Shown here: positions 1-8,301 of the stretch, piece by piece
Numbering within the stretch: position 1 is the stretch's first letter
How the letters are laid out: each line of letters begins with the position of its first letter
Position numbers and translations under genes: made by a program
The notes under the pieces: model-generated
Told to the model about the DNA's origin: nothing
Databases searched by the model: none
Seen by the model: only the letters and a program-made list of their open reading frames with translations
Source: Moheibacter sediminis
GTDB lineage: Bacteria > Bacteroidota > Bacteroidia > Flavobacteriales > Weeksellaceae
DNA length: 64,000 bases
Direction: 5' to 3'
Assembly: GCF_900176425.1 (NCBI RefSeq)
Contig: NZ_FWXS01000007.1
Coordinates: 124,001-188,000, forward strand

Positions 1-524
1 TTGATGTCATTTATGCCGGAGCACAGAAAAATATGGGTCCTGCGGGAAGTGTTGTAACGATTGTCAATAAAGAAGTTTTGGGTAAAACCGGAAGAAATAT
101 TCCTGCATATTTAGATTTTCAAACGCACATTGACAAAGGAAGCGCATTTAATACTTGGCCTGTTTTGGCGGTGTATGGTGTGATGTTGAATTTGCAGTGG
201 TTGAAAAATTTAGGTGGTGTTCCTGAAATTACAAAAAGAAATCAGGCAAAAGCTGAATTGATGTATGCTGAAATTGACAGAAATGCTTTATTCACAGGAA
301 CTGCAGAAGTAGAAGACCGTTCTGAAATGAATGCAACTTTTGTTTTGAAAGATGAAAGTTTGAAAGCTGAATTCAATAAATTGTGGAAAGAAGCCGGAAT
401 TTCAAGCTTGGAAGGACACAGAGATGTTGGCGGATACCGCGCAAGCATGTACAATGCTTTACCGATTGAAAGTGTTCAGGTTTTGGTTGACGTAATGAAA
501 CAATTTGAACAGAAATTCGGATAA
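1..524 (+). CDS. serC: Phosphoserine aminotransferase, 3' part (5' end outside window)
   Basis: The open frame enters from the left edge (first full codon at base 3) and contains the SerC active-site signature AGAQKNMGPAG; the lysine codon at 27-29 is the residue expected to hold PLP. The enzyme converts 3-phosphohydroxypyruvate and glutamate to phosphoserine in serine synthesis, and also acts in the PLP pathway of some bacteria. Downstream sequence has the usual SerC C-terminal half, ending in a typical YRASMYNALP segment that binds substrate phosphate. Only about 173 residues are present, so the N-terminal half lies before base 1. serA follows after 28 bp, a very common Bacteroidota arrangement, so co-transcription is likely. 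The identification is firm; the true start cannot be seen. Confidence 0.95.
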   Translation, partial: DVIYAGAQKNMGPAGSVVTIVNKEVLGKTGRNIPAYLDFQTHIDKGSAFNTWPVLAVYGVMLNLQWLKNLGGVPEITKRNQAKAELMYAEIDRNALFTGTAEVEDRSEMNATFVLKDESLKAEFNKLWKEAGISSLEGHRDVGGYRASMYNALPIESVQVLVDVMKQFEQKFG

Positions 525-552
525 TTTTTAAGATTTAATACAAATTACAGAA

Positions 553-1512
553 ATGAAAATATTAGCAAACGACGGAATTTCAAAAGCAGGTAAAGATTAT
601 CTTGAAAAAGAAGGATTTTTAGTTATCACAGCATTTGTCGCACAAGATCAACTCGCAAATTTCATCAACGAAAACAATATAGAAGTACTTTTGGTAAGAA
701 GTGCTACCAAAGTTCGTAAAGAATTAATCGATGCAACCAATCTCAAAATCATCGGTCGCGGTGGAGTAGGAATGGATAACATCGATGTGGAATACGCGCA
801 GTCCAAAGGAATTTTGGTTATCAATACACCTGCTGCTTCTTCAGCTTCAGTTGGAGAAATGGTGATGGCGCACGCTTATTCATTGTACAGAAATTTACAC
901 ATGTCCAACCGAAATATGCCGTTGGAAGGTGAAACTAAATTCAACGATTTGAAAAAAGCTTATGGTAAAGCCTTTGAATTGAGAGGTAAAACTATGGGAA
1001 TTATAGGATTCGGGAGAATCGGAAGAGAAGTTGCCAAACTCGCTATCGGAGCAGGAATGAAAGTAATTGCTTATGACAGAAGTTATACAGAAGCAACCGT
1101 TCCTGTTGAATTTTTTGATGGTCAATGTTTGATGTTCCATTTTGATATTCAGAGTTTTGATGAAGTAATTTCTCAATCTGACATCATTACCTTGCATATT
1201 CCGGCACAAGAAGGTTATGTGATTGGTGCGCGTGAAATTGAAAAAATGAAAGACGGTGCGATGATTGTCAATACAGCACGCGGTGGAGTAGTCGATGAAG
1301 AAGCTTTGTTGGAAGCTTTGGAAGACGGAAAACTTCGTGGTGCAGCTTTGGATGTGTTTGAAAAAGAGCCGTTTCCAAGCATAAAATTATTGATGGAAGA
1401 AAGCTTGTCGCTTTCTCCACACTTGGCAGGAAGCACAGAAGAAGCACAAGAACGCATTGGTATTGAATTGGCAGAACAAATTACTACGTTCTACAAACAG
1501 GCAACTGTGTGA
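553..1512 (+). CDS. serA: D-3-phosphoglycerate dehydrogenase (short, ACT-less form)
   Basis: A 319-residue D-isomer-specific 2-hydroxyacid dehydrogenase. The NAD-binding glycine motif GFGRIG is at residues 152-157, the substrate-binding arginine is in TARGG (R243), and the catalytic Glu/His pair is in EKEP (E272) and SPHLAGS (H290). It lacks the C-terminal ACT regulatory domain, so serine feedback through that domain is not expected. Its position 28 bp after serC points to 3-phosphoglycerate as substrate: SerA makes phosphohydroxypyruvate, which SerC transaminates. The ATG start lies a short distance after the serC stop with no separate promoter evident. Another 2-hydroxyacid dehydrogenase specificity is possible from sequence alone, but context favours SerA. 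Confidence 0.92.
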   Translation: MKILANDGISKAGKDYLEKEGFLVITAFVAQDQLANFINENNIEVLLVRSATKVRKELIDATNLKIIGRGGVGMDNIDVEYAQSKGILVINTPAASSASVGEMVMAHAYSLYRNLHMSNRNMPLEGETKFNDLKKAYGKAFELRGKTMGIIGFGRIGREVAKLAIGAGMKVIAYDRSYTEATVPVEFFDGQCLMFHFDIQSFDEVISQSDIITLHIPAQEGYVIGAREIEKMKDGAMIVNTARGGVVDEEALLEALEDGKLRGAALDVFEKEPFPSIKLLMEESLSLSPHLAGSTEEAQERIGIELAEQITTFYKQATV

Positions 1513-1533
1513 AAATTTTCTTAAATTTGCACT

Positions 1534-2778
1534 ATGCCGCAGTTCAAACCTTTTAAAGGAATTCGGCCCGTAAAAGATATTGCGGGCTTTTTTTCAACGA
1601 AAACAGTTGATGCTTATAATTCTGAGGAATTGAAAAATGAATTGGAATCAAACGCCGATTCGTTTCTTCATATTATTAAACCGACTTGGGACAAATCGAT
1701 TTCGGAAACGAAATCCAAACACCGGAAAGTTTCAGCGAATTTTGAAGCATTTGCCGAAGGCGAAAAATCTGAAACCGATAAATCTTCCTTTTATATTTAT
1801 CAAATTACGAAACCAACCAAAGAACGTGTTCGTGGAATAATCGGTTTGGTACACATGGATGATTATGAAAATGGAAGCATCAAAAAGCATGAAGAAACGC
1901 TTACAAAACGAACAGAATTGTTTGCTGAGTATTTACAAAATGTAAATTTCCATGCCGAACCGGTTTTATTGACTTATAGTCATAACCAAAGAATTGATTT
2001 GTTGATGGAAGTAGAAATGAAACGTTTAGCGACGATTTCATTCAAAGACAAAGAAGAAAATCAACACCAGCTTTGGCAGGTGGAAAATCGTTTAAACTTG
2101 CAGCAATTCAAAGATTCTATTGAAAAAAATGAAGCACTTTACATTGCCGATGGTCACCACAGAATGGAGAGTTCTTATGTTTATACTAAAAACATAAGAA
2201 ATCAACAGAAAAATTCAGTGGGTACTGAGCCATTTAATTACACTTTAGCAATGTTAGTTTCTGATCGTGAGCTGATTATAAAAGATTACAATCGTTTATT
2301 GACAGACATAAATGGTTACACTTCTGAGAAATTTATAGAATTATTAAAAGATAAATTTGATGTCACCGAACGCGGTGAATCTCCATTTTTTCCATCTAAA
2401 AAACACCATATTGGAATGTATTTGGATGGTAAATTCTATGGTTTATTTGTGAAAAAAGAAGCTTTGACTGAAAAAGGTTTGTCTGAATTGGACACATATT
2501 TATTTGAAGAATTCATTTTGAAACCAATTCTCAATATCCACGATTCCAGAACGGATGAAAGAATTGATTTCCTTCGGGGAACTGGAAATGTGGAAGGTGT
2601 AAAATCTTTGAAAGCAAAAGTGGATGAAGAAGGTTTCAAAGCCGGATTCTTTTTCTATCCGGTGAATTCTGCAGATTTGGAAAAAATTGCAGATTTAGGA
2701 TTGAAGATGCCTCCAAAAAGTACATACATCGAACCCAAACCACTGAGCGGACTTACGATTTTTGATTTGAAAGAATGA
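1534..2778 (+). CDS. DUF1015 family protein
   Basis: A 414-residue soluble protein of the DUF1015 family, typified by a conserved IADGHHR motif (here about residues 205-212) in the middle of the chain. Biochemical function is not established for most members. Genes of this family often sit beside serA/serC, as here, suggesting a link to serine metabolism, though that is inference from context. No signal peptide or membrane helix is present. The gene begins 21 bp after serA, and its stop codon overlaps the ATG of the next gene (ATGA), implying translational coupling. A possible internal -7 box (TAAATTTG, 1522-1529) sits directly before the start but has no matching -33 element. Confidence 0.88.
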   Translation: MPQFKPFKGIRPVKDIAGFFSTKTVDAYNSEELKNELESNADSFLHIIKPTWDKSISETKSKHRKVSANFEAFAEGEKSETDKSSFYIYQITKPTKERVRGIIGLVHMDDYENGSIKKHEETLTKRTELFAEYLQNVNFHAEPVLLTYSHNQRIDLLMEVEMKRLATISFKDKEENQHQLWQVENRLNLQQFKDSIEKNEALYIADGHHRMESSYVYTKNIRNQQKNSVGTEPFNYTLAMLVSDRELIIKDYNRLLTDINGYTSEKFIELLKDKFDVTERGESPFFPSKKHHIGMYLDGKFYGLFVKKEALTEKGLSELDTYLFEEFILKPILNIHDSRTDERIDFLRGTGNVEGVKSLKAKVDEEGFKAGFFFYPVNSADLEKIADLGLKMPPKSTYIEPKPLSGLTIFDLKE

Positions 2779-3431
2779 GTATTGTAGAAAATCTTCAACA
2801 AGTTCAAAACGAATTACCAGAAAATGTAACGCTCGTTGCGGTTTCCAAAACCAAGCCTGCAGAAGCAATTCAGGAATTATACGATGCCGGGCAAATTGAA
2901 TTTGGAGAAAACAAAGTACAGGAACTCGTTTCCAAATACGAATTTTTACCTAAAGATATCAAATGGCATTTAATAGGCCATCTTCAAAAAAATAAAGTCA
3001 AATACATCACTGAATTTGTTTACCTGATTCATAGTGTTGACAACTTGGATTTGTTGAAAGAAATAAACAAACAGGCTGCGAAATGTAGCAGAATCATTCC
3101 ATGTTTGTTACAAATTAAAATTGCGGAAGAAGATTCGAAATTTGGAATGTATGCTGAATTAGCAGAAGAAATTATCTCAAATTATAAATCCGATTATCCA
3201 AATGTCGAAATCGTTGGACTGATGGGAATGTCAACTTTTACCGAAGACGAAAATCAAATCCGAAGTGAATTCAAATACCTGAAATCAGTTTTTGATAAAC
3301 TCAGAACTCAAAACTCAGAGCTCAAAACTTTATCAATGGGAATGAGTGGTGATTTCAAAATCGCTATAGAAGAAGGGAGCACCATGGTTCGTGTAGGAAG
3401 TTCAATTTTTGGAGAAAGGAATTATCATTAA
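2775..3431 (+). CDS. YggS/PLPBP family PLP homeostasis protein
   Basis: A 218-residue single-domain fold-type III PLP-binding protein. The family hallmark VAVSK places the PLP lysine at K25, followed by the characteristic GENKVQE and HLIGHLQKNK segments and a C-terminal SMGMSGDF...GSTMVRVG phosphate-binding stretch. YggS proteins are not enzymes in the usual sense; they bind PLP and buffer its supply, and their loss perturbs amino-acid metabolism. The start codon overlaps the stop of the DUF1015 gene by 4 bp. Placement after serC, itself PLP-dependent, is consistent with a serine/PLP operon. A strong hairpin follows the stop. Length is slightly below the typical 225-235 residues but complete. 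Confidence 0.93.
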   Translation: MSIVENLQQVQNELPENVTLVAVSKTKPAEAIQELYDAGQIEFGENKVQELVSKYEFLPKDIKWHLIGHLQKNKVKYITEFVYLIHSVDNLDLLKEINKQAAKCSRIIPCLLQIKIAEEDSKFGMYAELAEEIISNYKSDYPNVEIVGLMGMSTFTEDENQIRSEFKYLKSVFDKLRTQNSELKTLSMGMSGDFKIAIEEGSTMVRVGSSIFGERNYH

Positions 3432-3435
3432 TAAA

Positions 3436-3459
3436 AAAGCCTTGTAAAAACAAGGCTTT
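3436..3459. terminator. Bidirectional rho-independent terminator
   Basis: Perfect 9-bp stem (AAAGCCTTG / CAAGGCTTT) with a 6-base loop, flanked by A-rich and T-rich runs on both sides. It lies between the converging yggS-type gene and the META lipoprotein gene, so it can serve both strands. Confidence 0.8.
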
Positions 3460-3471
3460 ATAAATTTAATC

Positions 3472-3894
3472 TTACTTCGTCTTGAACCTCAAAAGTAAAA
3501 TTTTGTTTTGAAACAAACGCAATTCAGTTCCCGAAACTTCATAACCATTCACTTGGGTCAATAATTCCAAAAAAGCTTGTTCATTTTCCATATCGGGACA
3601 AGCCATCATCGTAGAACCAGCTTGGCTGAATTTGATATTTGCCGGCTGTAAATCAACGCTTGAAAAATAATTATTACATCCTGCAAATCCCACCGCCTGC
3701 ATGCCGTTGTCTTGTGTGAATTTCATCGTTACATCTTGTCCATTGAAACCTTTGGCGTTTCCTCCCTCATCTTGTAATATCCAAGTGTTGGATTGTATGA
3801 TTTGTTTTACTTTGTTGAAATCTGCAACCGGAGCAGTTTTACATGAAGCCATGAACAAACCTGCGAAAACTATGTAAATGATTGATTTTTTCAT
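3472..3894 (-). CDS. META-domain lipoprotein
   Basis: A 140-residue small exported protein. The N-terminus MKKSIIYIVFAGLFMASC is a lipoprotein signal with the lipidated cysteine at C18. The mature part matches the META/HslJ-like fold: a W-containing first strand (NTWILQDEGG), a conserved FAGCNNYF segment, and a late ACPDMENEQAFLELL helix, all hallmarks of the family. Members are envelope proteins of unclear role; E. coli HslJ is linked to heat and novobiocin tolerance. It lies 11 bp downstream of pheT on the same strand, so it may be read through from pheT. A second META lipoprotein is encoded at 7758-8225. Confidence 0.85.
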   Translation of the reverse strand: MKKSIIYIVFAGLFMASCKTAPVADFNKVKQIIQSNTWILQDEGGNAKGFNGQDVTMKFTQDNGMQAVGFAGCNNYFSSVDLQPANIKFSQAGSTMMACPDMENEQAFLELLTQVNGYEVSGTELRLFQNKILLLRFKTK

Positions 3895-3905
3895 TATTAT
3901 AAATT

Positions 3906-6347
3906 TTAATTTCTTAGTTCAGCATTGAAATTTTTCTGAAAGTTACGAATTAATTCATTCATTGTTTTTTCAATTTCTATGTCCGCCAAAGTTTTTTCTT
4001 CATTCTGCAAAACAAAACTCAAAGCATAAGATTTTTTCCCTTCCGGTAATTTATCTCCTTCGTAAACATCAAATAACTGAACGGATTTCAATAAATTTAA
4101 ATTCATATTCAAAGTCGATTCATACAAATCAGCATACGAAATTCCTTTATCCAAAAGTAAAGCCAAATCTCTTTTTACAGCCGGGAATTTTAAAATTTCC
4201 TTGTATTGCAGTTTATATAGAGAAGCAAATTCAACCACCATTTCCCAATTCAATTCTGCATAGAAAACATCTTGGGAAATATCCGCTTTTTTCAGAATTT
4301 TCTGATCTACAATACCTGCGATTCCCAATACTTTTCCATTTAATTCTAAAGAAATAACATCTGAAAAATTTGGAATAGAAACTGGTTTTTGTTTTACATC
4401 ATTTAGATTCAATCTTTTCAAAAGCTGTTCAACAGTTCCTTTCAAATGATAGAAACTTGTTTTTTGAGTAGATTTTGTCCAGTTTTCACGGGAAGTATTT
4501 CCGGAAATCAGCAAAGCCAGTTTATAAGTTTCCTCGTAACCCTTTTTTAGTTTTTTATAAGTTTTTCCGATTTCAAAAAGCTTGATGTCAGCAGTTTTAC
4601 GGTTGATGTTGTAGGCTGTATTTTCTAATAATCCGGTTAACATTGTTTGGCGCATCACGGCTAAATCTCCACTCAAAGGATTGAGCATTTTTACACCTTC
4701 ATTTTCCTCTAAACCATATACAGATTGGTATTCTGTTTTGGTCAATGAATTGTTCATCGCTTCATGAAATCCCAAAGAAACCAAATAATTGGCAGCTTTA
4801 TTCTCCAATTTTTGATGGTCAACTATTTCATTTTTAACTACAGAAAAAGTGATTTTTTCCGGCGTTTTGATTTGGTTGTAACCATAAATTCTCAAAATTT
4901 CTTCAATCAAATCGACTTCTCTCTGAACATCTGCTCTATAAGGAGGAATTTCAACATCTAAAGTCTCATTGGATTCAGAAATAATTTTGATATCTAGTAA
5001 TTCCAGAATATTTTTAATTCTTTCTCTGTGAATTCTTTCTCCTAAAAGCTGGTCGATTTTATGGTACCTCAAAACCACTTTGAAATTCTGAATTGGATTT
5101 GGATAAATATCCTGAATTTCTCCAACTATTTCAGCATCTGCATATTGCGTTAATAAAATTACTGCTTTTTTCAAAGCTGTAATTGTCATATTAGGATCAA
5201 CTCCTCTTTCAAATCTGAAAGAAGAATCAGTATTCAAGCCATGAAATTTAGAACCTTTTCGAATAGTAACTGGTTCGAAATAAGCACTTTCTAGAAATAT
5301 GTTTTTCGTTGATTCAGTTACGCCTGAATCAAGTCCTCCATAAATTCCAGCCATGCAAAGTCCGCCTTTTTCATCACAAATCATTAATTCAGAACCATTT
5401 AATTCTCTTTCGTATCCGTCTAATGTTTTAAATTTAGTTCCTTGCGTGAGTGTCTGAACGATGATTTTTTTGCCATTAATTTTATCAGCATCAAACGCAT
5501 GTAATGGTTGTCCTAAATCGTGAAGAATATAATTAGTAATATCTACAACGTTGTTAATCGGTTGTAGACCAATGGTTTTTAATCTGTTTTGAAGCCATTC
5601 CGGCGAAGTTTTTACAGATATATTTGTCAAAGAAATTCCAGCATAACGCGGCGCTAATTCAGGATTTTTGATTTCAATCTGAATAGTATTTTGATTTGAA
5701 TTTTTTGCCAAACTTTCAAATTCTTCCGTATTTGAAGCATTAAATTCCGAATGGATTTTCAAGACATTCAGCGCTGCATTTAAATCTCTTGCAACACCAA
5801 AATGACTCATTGCGTCGGTTCTATTCGGCGTTAAACCAATTTCCAACATCACATCTGTATCAGTTGATTTTTTAATCAAATCTGAAATGGGCATTCCGAT
5901 TTTCACAGAAGGTTCCAAAACCCAAATTCCGTCGTGATTGTCACTGAATCCCAATTCCGCTTCCGAACAAATCATCCCGAAAGAATCAACACCCCTCAAT
6001 TTGGTTTCTTTTATTTTGAAAGATTTACCGTCATTTCCAATCAACTCTGTTCCGACAGTAGCCACCGCAACCTTTTGTTCTTCAGCTATATTTGGTGCCC
6101 CACAAACGATTTGCAAAGTTTCGCCCATTCCGATATCTACCGTCGCAACTCTCAATTTATCAGCATTGGAATGTTTTTCAAGTGAAGTCACTTTTCCGAC
6201 AACCACACCTTCTAAACCATTATTATGGACTTCACCGGCTTCGATTCCTTCTACTTCCAAACCAATGTTGGTCAAAATTTCTCCAATTTTTTGAACGTCA
6301 ATATCTGTTTTTAAATAGGAGGAAAGCCAATTGTATGAAATTTTCAT
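3906..6347 (-). CDS. pheT: Phenylalanine--tRNA ligase beta subunit
   Basis: An 813-residue PheRS beta chain, near the usual bacterial length of about 790-810. The order of domains is canonical: N-terminal tRNA-binding (EMAP/OB-like) domain around residues 40-150, B3/B4 editing domain, B5 domain, catalytic-like core, and the C-terminal ferredoxin-fold anticodon-binding domain (KFPAVKRDLALLLD onward). It pairs with PheS to charge tRNA-Phe and hydrolyses mischarged Tyr-tRNA-Phe. pheS is not adjacent: the upstream neighbour on this strand is dnaN, so the subunits are split, as is common in Bacteroidota. The META lipoprotein gene follows after 11 bp. Confidence 0.97.
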   Translation of the reverse strand: MKISYNWLSSYLKTDIDVQKIGEILTNIGLEVEGIEAGEVHNNGLEGVVVGKVTSLEKHSNADKLRVATVDIGMGETLQIVCGAPNIAEEQKVAVATVGTELIGNDGKSFKIKETKLRGVDSFGMICSEAELGFSDNHDGIWVLEPSVKIGMPISDLIKKSTDTDVMLEIGLTPNRTDAMSHFGVARDLNAALNVLKIHSEFNASNTEEFESLAKNSNQNTIQIEIKNPELAPRYAGISLTNISVKTSPEWLQNRLKTIGLQPINNVVDITNYILHDLGQPLHAFDADKINGKKIIVQTLTQGTKFKTLDGYERELNGSELMICDEKGGLCMAGIYGGLDSGVTESTKNIFLESAYFEPVTIRKGSKFHGLNTDSSFRFERGVDPNMTITALKKAVILLTQYADAEIVGEIQDIYPNPIQNFKVVLRYHKIDQLLGERIHRERIKNILELLDIKIISESNETLDVEIPPYRADVQREVDLIEEILRIYGYNQIKTPEKITFSVVKNEIVDHQKLENKAANYLVSLGFHEAMNNSLTKTEYQSVYGLEENEGVKMLNPLSGDLAVMRQTMLTGLLENTAYNINRKTADIKLFEIGKTYKKLKKGYEETYKLALLISGNTSRENWTKSTQKTSFYHLKGTVEQLLKRLNLNDVKQKPVSIPNFSDVISLELNGKVLGIAGIVDQKILKKADISQDVFYAELNWEMVVEFASLYKLQYKEILKFPAVKRDLALLLDKGISYADLYESTLNMNLNLLKSVQLFDVYEGDKLPEGKKSYALSFVLQNEEKTLADIEIEKTMNELIRNFQKNFNAELRN

Positions 6348-6448
6348 CTGTGTTTTTTATTTTATAATTCAGATGGAACCTTACGGTTTCATTTTTATTT
6401 TAATTATTAATTGAAACCAAAAAGTTTCAGGATTTTACTAAAAGCAAA

Positions 6449-6469
6449 TCTCCCTTTTGCGGAGGGAGA
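6449..6469 (-). terminator. Possible hairpin downstream of dnaN
   Basis: A 6-bp stem (TCTCCC / GGGAGA) with a 9-base loop about 28 bp after the dnaN stop. There is no strong T-run on the minus strand, so this is a weak terminator candidate. A 5-bp GAAAC/GTTTC hairpin lies next to it. Confidence 0.3.
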
Positions 6470-6496
6470 AATGTGATTTTATTGGTTGTAATTTAA

Positions 6497-7615
6497 TTAA
6501 GCATTTAACATTACAGGCATTACCAACATAAGGATTTCTTCCCCTTCTTCCAATCCGTCAACCGGTTTGATGATTCCTGCGCGGCTTGGTTCTGACATTT
6601 CCAAAGTGATATCGTCGGATTGTAAATTATTCAAAACTTCAATCAAAAATTTAGAATTAAATCCAATCTGCATATCCGCCCCGTTATAGTCGCAAGGAAG
6701 TCTTTCTTCAGCTTTGCTTGAGAAATCTAAATCTTCTGCATTGATATTCAATGAACTGCCTGATAATTTCAAACGAACCTGATTCGTAGTTTTGTTTGAG
6801 AAAATTGCAACCCTTTTCAAAGAAGTCAAAAACATATTGCGGTTAATCGTCAATACATTTGGATTTTCTTTAGGGATAACGGCTTCGTAATTAGGATATT
6901 TTCCATCAATCAAACGACAAGTCAAAACGATATTCTGAAATGAAAATCTAGTGTTTGTTTGGTTGTATTCGATGTTTACATCTTCATTGCTCCCCGACAA
7001 AACATTTTTCAAAAGGTTCAACGGTTTTTTCGGCATGATGTATTCGGCTGCGTCATTTGCCTGCAAATCTTTTCTTGTATATTTTACCAAACGGTGCGCG
7101 TCAGTTGCCACAAATTTGAAGCTATCTGTTCCAGCCTGGAAGAAAACCCCTGTCATCACCGGACGAAGTTCATCGTTTCCAGTTGCGAAAAGTGTTTTTG
7201 CAATTGCTTCCGATAAAACGCCGGCTTGCAAAGTAGAAACCGTTGCATCTTGAATTTCAGGAGCGTGCGGATATTCCTCAGCTGATTCCATTGCGATTTG
7301 GTAATTTCCTTGCTCAGAAACGATTTCCAAAAGATTGTCTTCTTTTTGGATGAATGTCAACGGCTGATCAGGAAAAGTTTTCAGCGTATCTGCCAAAATT
7401 TTTGACGGAACGGCAATTTGTGCAGAATCAGAAGACTCAACTTCGAGCGTGGTAGAAATTGTTGTTTCCAAATCGGAACCTGTGATTTTTAATTTACCTT
7501 CTTCCAATTCAAACAAAAAATTATCTAAAATCGGTAATGTATTGTTGGAATTGATAACTCCGCTGATGAGATTTACATTCTTTAACAAACTGCTGCTTGA
7601 TACGATGAATTTCAT
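6497..7615 (-). CDS. dnaN: DNA polymerase III sliding clamp (beta subunit)
   Basis: A 372-residue protein with the three repeated clamp folds of DnaN: N-terminal KFIVSSSSLLKNV, central LRPVMTGVFFQ and C-terminal segments that form the hydrophobic pocket, ending in the conserved LVMPVMLN tail with methionine and leucine residues that contact client proteins. It encircles DNA as a dimer and tethers polymerase III, MutS, ligase and other partners. There is no dnaA or recF beside it, so it is outside the classical replication-origin cluster, as in many Bacteroidota. A -7-like box precedes the gene. The 150 bp to pheT contain only weak hairpins. Confidence 0.97.
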   Translation of the reverse strand: MKFIVSSSSLLKNVNLISGVINSNNTLPILDNFLFELEEGKLKITGSDLETTISTTLEVESSDSAQIAVPSKILADTLKTFPDQPLTFIQKEDNLLEIVSEQGNYQIAMESAEEYPHAPEIQDATVSTLQAGVLSEAIAKTLFATGNDELRPVMTGVFFQAGTDSFKFVATDAHRLVKYTRKDLQANDAAEYIMPKKPLNLLKNVLSGSNEDVNIEYNQTNTRFSFQNIVLTCRLIDGKYPNYEAVIPKENPNVLTINRNMFLTSLKRVAIFSNKTTNQVRLKLSGSSLNINAEDLDFSSKAEERLPCDYNGADMQIGFNSKFLIEVLNNLQSDDITLEMSEPSRAGIIKPVDGLEEGEEILMLVMPVMLNA

Positions 7616-7644
7616 ATAATATTGTTCTTTTTTATAACAGAAAA

Positions 7645-7652
7645 CAAAAATA
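7645..7652 (-). promoter_or_regulatory. Putative dnaN promoter -7 box
   Basis: On the minus strand this reads TATTTTTG, matching the Bacteroidota -7 consensus TAnnTTTG, 30 bp upstream of the dnaN ATG. No TTG is found at the expected distance upstream. Confidence 0.4.
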
Positions 7653-7757
7653 ATCCTTTTAGGTTGAATTAAAATGATTAAGTAAAAAAATAATTAACAA
7701 AATGTACTATTGGTATTGATTTTGTGATTTTATTGGGTAATTAATTAAAATCCCCAC

Positions 7758-8225
7758 ATGAAAATCAAATTTATCTTGTCATTAGCAATTTTAATTTTAC
7801 TTGTTTCTTGTAAAACGAATCAAGTAACTGAAATCAAAGCACCTCCACCTGCCACTTTTTTTGAAACATCTGGTTTACAGGGGAAATGGACTTTGGAATA
7901 TATTTCACCTGTTGATGGAAAAGACATTAAACAGCTTTATAAAATCCAAAAGCCTTATTTAAATTTTGTAGATGATACCAAAGTTGCAGGTAATAATGGC
8001 TGTAATAACATCAACGGAGGATATTCGATTTCAAGTAATCATTCCATTCAATTTGATACCGAAAAATTTGGAGCAACACGTATGTTTTGCGAAGGTCTTG
8101 ATGAAAAGGTATTTTTGAATGCATTGAAATCCGTCAATAAATTTGATGTTATTGATGACGAGAAGAAGCTTGTGCTTATCACAGGCGATATTGTGACGTT
8201 GAGTTTTGTAAGAGCAAAAGATTAA
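7758..8225 (+). CDS. META-domain lipoprotein (second copy type)
   Basis: A 155-residue lipoprotein with the signal MKIKFILSLAILILLVSC (lipid cysteine C18). The mature region carries META-fold landmarks: the opening GKWTLEYI strand, the NNGCNNINGGYS core motif, and the late MFCEGLDEKVFLNAL helix. It is the same family as the protein at 3472-3894 but with low identity outside the motifs, so they are old paralogues rather than a recent duplication. It is transcribed alone, divergently from dnaN with 142 bp between, and ends at a strong hairpin. The cellular role is unknown; location is predicted to be the inner face of the outer membrane or periplasm. Confidence 0.85.
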   Translation: MKIKFILSLAILILLVSCKTNQVTEIKAPPPATFFETSGLQGKWTLEYISPVDGKDIKQLYKIQKPYLNFVDDTKVAGNNGCNNINGGYSISSNHSIQFDTEKFGATRMFCEGLDEKVFLNALKSVNKFDVIDDEKKLVLITGDIVTLSFVRAKD

Positions 8226-8244
8226 TTAAAACATTATAAAAAAT

Positions 8245-8280
8245 AAACCTCAAAAGAGTTGAATGCTTTTGAGGTTTTTA
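8245..8280. terminator. Bidirectional rho-independent terminator
   Basis: Perfect 12-bp stem (AAACCTCAAAAG / CTTTTGAGGTTT), 9-base loop, T-run on the plus strand and A-run on the other. It separates the META lipoprotein gene from the converging cystathionine beta-synthase gene. Confidence 0.85.
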
Positions 8281-8301
8281 TATTGAAATCAAATTCAGAA
8301 T